DNA of 64,000 bases from Paucimonas lemoignei (GTDB lineage: Bacteria; Pseudomonadota; Gammaproteobacteria; Pseudomonadales; Pseudomonadaceae): positions 3,224,001-3,288,000 of the forward strand of contig LS483371.1 in assembly GCA_900475325.1 (NCBI GenBank). The letters are read 5' to 3'. A program made the position numbers and the translations under genes. The notes under the pieces were generated by a model. That model searched no databases, was not told where the DNA came from, and saw nothing but the letters and a program-made list of their open reading frames with translations. Every line of letters starts with the position of its first letter. The first letter of the stretch is position 1. Of this stretch, positions 61,675 through 64,000 are shown piece after piece.

Positions 61675-62448
61675 TCAAGTAGGATCTGCACCAGTGCCAT
61701 CAAACATCTGCTTGTCGAGACTTAATACCTTATTAATCACGTCCTGAGCACTCCCGGCACCTTCAGCGGTATGAGTCTTGTAGTTGAAGTCGAGTGTTAT
61801 CCAACCCTGCAGCTTCGCCTCATAACTTTCAGGATATTGTGCCTGCTCAATAGCTGGTAGATCCTTATAGTGTTCAAGGGCTGCAGTAAAGAATTTCGTC
61901 AGTTTCCCGGTTCCGTTATATTCCGCCATCGCATTGGCAGCAACCTTCTGCCGCCAGACGGACTCTTGGTCGAATGACTCGCTCCACGCGGCGCGGCGCT
62001 CATTAGTCGTAAAACTCCCACTGTCATCATAGATTATCAATGAGAGTTGATCGCTCGACATACCCGAAAATGGGTTCTTGCCACTGCCATTGACAAATTG
62101 CGTTGAATTTTCCGCGCGTGCCAACAACACAGGATCATCAGTGTCAGGCACTTCTGCATCGATGGCTTTTTTGTTGGCGAAATAACCATCACCAGAAATC
62201 TGGCTCAAAAGCTCGCTGGCTTTTGCACCAAGCTCTTTCCTGCTCAAGCTCGAGTCCCTTGCCGATGCACGCGCCGCACTTTCGCTCAGCTGCAGAGAGA
62301 GTGAAGAAATGCTGCTGGTATCTTTCTGACTGCCAACAACGGCGTTTACAGTAGTCACCTGACTTTTCGTCAGCGATCCATTTGGGCTCGCCGTCACACT
62401 GGAAACCTGCGAGCCAGGAAATGAGTTTGAGTTAATTGAAACGACCAT
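61675..62448 (-). CDS. Unrecognised Ser-rich protein, 257 aa
   Basis: Strong RBS (GGGAGG, 7 nt before ATG 62448) and terminator support a real gene. The first ~50 residues are Ser-rich (14 Ser) with no acidic residue before about position 43 and look disordered. Residues ~125-250 look folded and carry DQLSLIIYDDSGSFTTNERR and LPAIEQAQYPESYEAKLQGW. No Cys, no membrane segment and no classical signal peptide. GC is lower than in neighbours, and an insertion-element remnant lies just upstream. From memory similar proteins exist in other pseudomonads without known function. The N-terminal composition would suit a type III-secreted protein, but no hrp-box was found. Confidence 0.7.
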   Translation of the reverse strand: MVVSINSNSFPGSQVSSVTASPNGSLTKSQVTTVNAVVGSQKDTSSISSLSLQLSESAARASARDSSLSRKELGAKASELLSQISGDGYFANKKAIDAEVPDTDDPVLLARAENSTQFVNGSGKNPFSGMSSDQLSLIIYDDSGSFTTNERRAAWSESFDQESVWRQKVAANAMAEYNGTGKLTKFFTAALEHYKDLPAIEQAQYPESYEAKLQGWITLDFNYKTHTAEGAGSAQDVINKVLSLDKQMFDGTGADPT

Positions 62449-62528
62449 GGTTATGCCTCCCTGTCATTAGCCATTCCTGAATACCTAGCTAGTAAACCAT
62501 TATCGGCAGCACCCAAAGAAACTGTAAT

Positions 62529-62676
62529 GTTGGCGCTGAAAAATTTTGACCACAGTTGCTGATTTTAATTGACTATATGCGGTATCTGAAATTCTGCGCA
62601 AAGACTTCGTTCGCTGAGTATTCGGGTAGGTCAATGAATACCAGCAGCCTGGGTCAAAATCGCATCAGCGGCAATA
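62529..62676. repeat. Miniature element or remnant with IS21-like inverted ends
   Basis: Left TTGGCGCTGAAAAATTTTGA and continuing to ATTGAC, and the right end on the opposite strand ATTGCCGCTGATGCGATTTT to ATTGACC, align over about 46 bp with shared GCTGA, ATTTTGACC, TGCTG and ATTGAC blocks. The interior is ~56 bp with no ORF. The end sequences resemble those of IS21-family elements as I remember them. The rest of 62449-62861 shows no gene. Confidence 0.5.
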
Positions 62677-62861
62677 AGCTCCAGTCACCGGCTACCTGTG
62701 ACTTGGGCAGACGCTTACCATGACCTGGCGTCTCTACTGAGTTAGTCCAGAATTGCGACAGGAGTTGCGCAGCGAGTAAGGGTGTCGGACGGTACACCGG
62801 ACTATTTAATTCCAGTCAGAGGGCAGTCTGGTTTTAAATCCTACTCAGGTGTTCTGGATTA

Positions 62862-64000
62862 TTAATCATTTGGCACGTCAGATCGTCGGTCAGCAGTTGA
62901 GACATAACGCTCAGTGAACTCATGAGCCGTCATAGGGCGACCATACAGGTAGCCTTGGCCCTCTTCGCATAAATAATGCAGCATCAGACTTTCCTGTTCG
63001 CGGGTTTCTATGCCTTCCGCAGTGACTTGAAGATTAAAGCCGGCAGCCAGCCTGATAACAGCCTCGATGATTACTTCGTCTTTTTTGCTACGTTCGACGC
63101 CACTTACAAACGAACGGTCAATCTTCAGACGTGTGACCGGGTAGTCTTTCAGAAGGCTCAAAGACGCATAGCCTGTACCAAAATCATCGAACGCAATGCC
63201 TACACCCAACGAGCGAAGGTAGCGTAGGGGCTCCATAATCCGCTGTTCGTTTCGCAAAATTATATTTTCTGTAATCTCCAGTTCGAGTGCGTTTGCTGGT
63301 AAAGAAAAGTCGTTAAGCGCACTTTCGACGGTTTCAGAAAAATCGCGCGTACGAAACTGAGCCGCGAACAAATTGACGCCGATCCTGAATCCGTCACAGC
63401 CGATATTTCGCCAATGAGCTGCCTGTTTACAGGCTGAGCGCAATATCCATTCGCCCACCGGTACCGCTAGAAGGCCTGCTTCTAGTGTAGGTAAAAAAAC
63501 CGCTGGGGAAATGACACCCAGTGTTGGATGGTTCCATCGTATAAGTGCTTCGGCCCCAGTAATAACGCCATCTGCAAGTCGTACCTGGGGCTGGTAGTAC
63601 AGTTCAAACTCTTTGTTCGCCCAGGCCTGACGCATTGATGAGCTGAGAGCTCCTCTCTTCGATGCGGTGTGTCGATGCTCGGAGGTGAACATACGAACAA
63701 GGGATCTACCGTCAGACTTGGCTTGATAGAGCGCCAAATCCGCGTTACCTAGCATTTGCTCGCCATCGTAATCGGAGCCTGATCTCATCGACACGCCAAT
63801 ACTGGCTCCGATATAAATATAATTGTCTTCAAACTCTATAGGCTCCTCAATGAGTGCGATGAGCGCCAAACCAAGCTCAATCGCTGTCGGCTCATCTACA
63901 ATCTCTGGCATGAAAACTACAAATTCGTCCCCACCCAGACGGGCCACCATATGACACATTGGGACGCGTTCGCGAAGACGATTTGACGTCACTCTCAGGA
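62862..64000 (-). CDS. GGDEF-EAL cyclic-di-GMP protein, N-terminus outside the window
   Basis: C-terminal 379 residues visible. GGDEF domain with the active-site motif RLGGDEFVVF, then an EAL phosphodiesterase domain. EAL residues are present in GAEALIRW, VNLFAAQF, LEITEN, FDDFGTGYASL, LKIDRSFV and TAEGIE, so phosphodiesterase activity is expected; the GGDEF may be active or regulatory. The frame is open past the right edge (residues LRVTSNRLRERVP precede the GGDEF core), so the apparent GTG at 63992 is not the true start. Sensor domains would lie further upstream. Confidence 0.9.
   Translation of the reverse strand, partial: LRVTSNRLRERVPMCHMVARLGGDEFVVFMPEIVDEPTAIELGLALIALIEEPIEFEDNYIYIGASIGVSMRSGSDYDGEQMLGNADLALYQAKSDGRSLVRMFTSEHRHTASKRGALSSSMRQAWANKEFELYYQPQVRLADGVITGAEALIRWNHPTLGVISPAVFLPTLEAGLLAVPVGEWILRSACKQAAHWRNIGCDGFRIGVNLFAAQFRTRDFSETVESALNDFSLPANALELEITENIILRNEQRIMEPLRYLRSLGVGIAFDDFGTGYASLSLLKDYPVTRLKIDRSFVSGVERSKKDEVIIEAVIRLAAGFNLQVTAEGIETREQESLMLHYLCEEGQGYLYGRPMTAHEFTERYVSTADRRSDVPND

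Noticed and set aside
62529..62676. An intact insertion sequence
   Set aside because: Only inverted ends about 150 bp apart are present; no transposase coding sequence remains.
61675..62861. Type III secretion operon or hrp-box upstream of the Ser-rich protein
   Set aside because: I searched the 410 bp upstream for GGAACC-N16-CCACNNA on the gene's strand and found none; no chaperone or secretion genes are nearby.

Overview
The window reads as chromosome of a fluorescent Pseudomonas. The signs are high GC, pervasive REP/REPIN palindromes of the GTGGGAGC and TGTAGGAGC types, a membrane PQQ glucose dehydrogenase, many ABC/TRAP/TonB uptake genes, and LysR and GntR regulators. No rRNA, tRNA, CRISPR array, prophage or intact transposase was seen. 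The species is not resolved.

Layout. 1-10.1 kb: a partial unknown gene, a PRISE-type reductase with a 43-aa downstream gene, gcd, ridA-like, a small membrane protein, a PnuC-like transporter next to a TonB receptor, and a fatty-acid desaturase. 10.1-13.1 kb (-): polar amino-acid ABC operon. 13.3-26.3 kb (-): a probable 13-gene operon headed by a GntR regulator with two palindromic operators. It holds two complete NitT/TauT-type ABC transporters, an acyl-CoA ligase, a PaaI thioesterase, a BAAT-type hydrolase, a VOC protein, a zinc-less MDR oxidoreductase and a gamma-glutamyltransferase. 26.6-37.6 kb (-): class II aldolase, SsuA-like binding protein, TonB receptor, flavin monooxygenase and a peptide-type ABC transporter, in which binding protein and permease share one 903-codon frame containing a REPIN. 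38.0-41.2 kb (-): TRAP transporter with an upstream 29-codon ORF and palindromes. 41.5-45.2 kb (+): a diguanylate cyclase and a chemoreceptor with a C-terminal extension. 45.2-45.8 kb: REP cluster. 45.9-48.9 kb (+): iron-type ABC operon with a Fur-box-like site. 48.9-57.9 kb: LysR, amino-acid ABC operon plus FAD oxidase, GntR, a second gamma-glutamyltransferase, LysR. 57.9-59.0 kb: a large mirror-image repeat. 59.0-61.6 kb (+): MFS symporter and amidohydrolase. 61.7-64 kb (-): a Ser-rich unknown protein, a small element with IS21-like inverted ends, and a GGDEF-EAL protein cut by the window edge.

Together this is an accessory nutrient-scavenging region: amino-acid, sulfonate-like and gamma-glutamyl conjugates, iron chelates and dicarboxylate-like acids are imported and then cleaved by hydrolases, transferases and oxidases. 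The most unusual observations are two REPINs translated in frame inside real genes (a CoA ligase and the ABC fusion), the GntR-operator operon, a strongly structured leader upstream of the aldolase operon, a cobalamin-riboswitch-like remnant, and a ~520-bp inverted doublet repeat.
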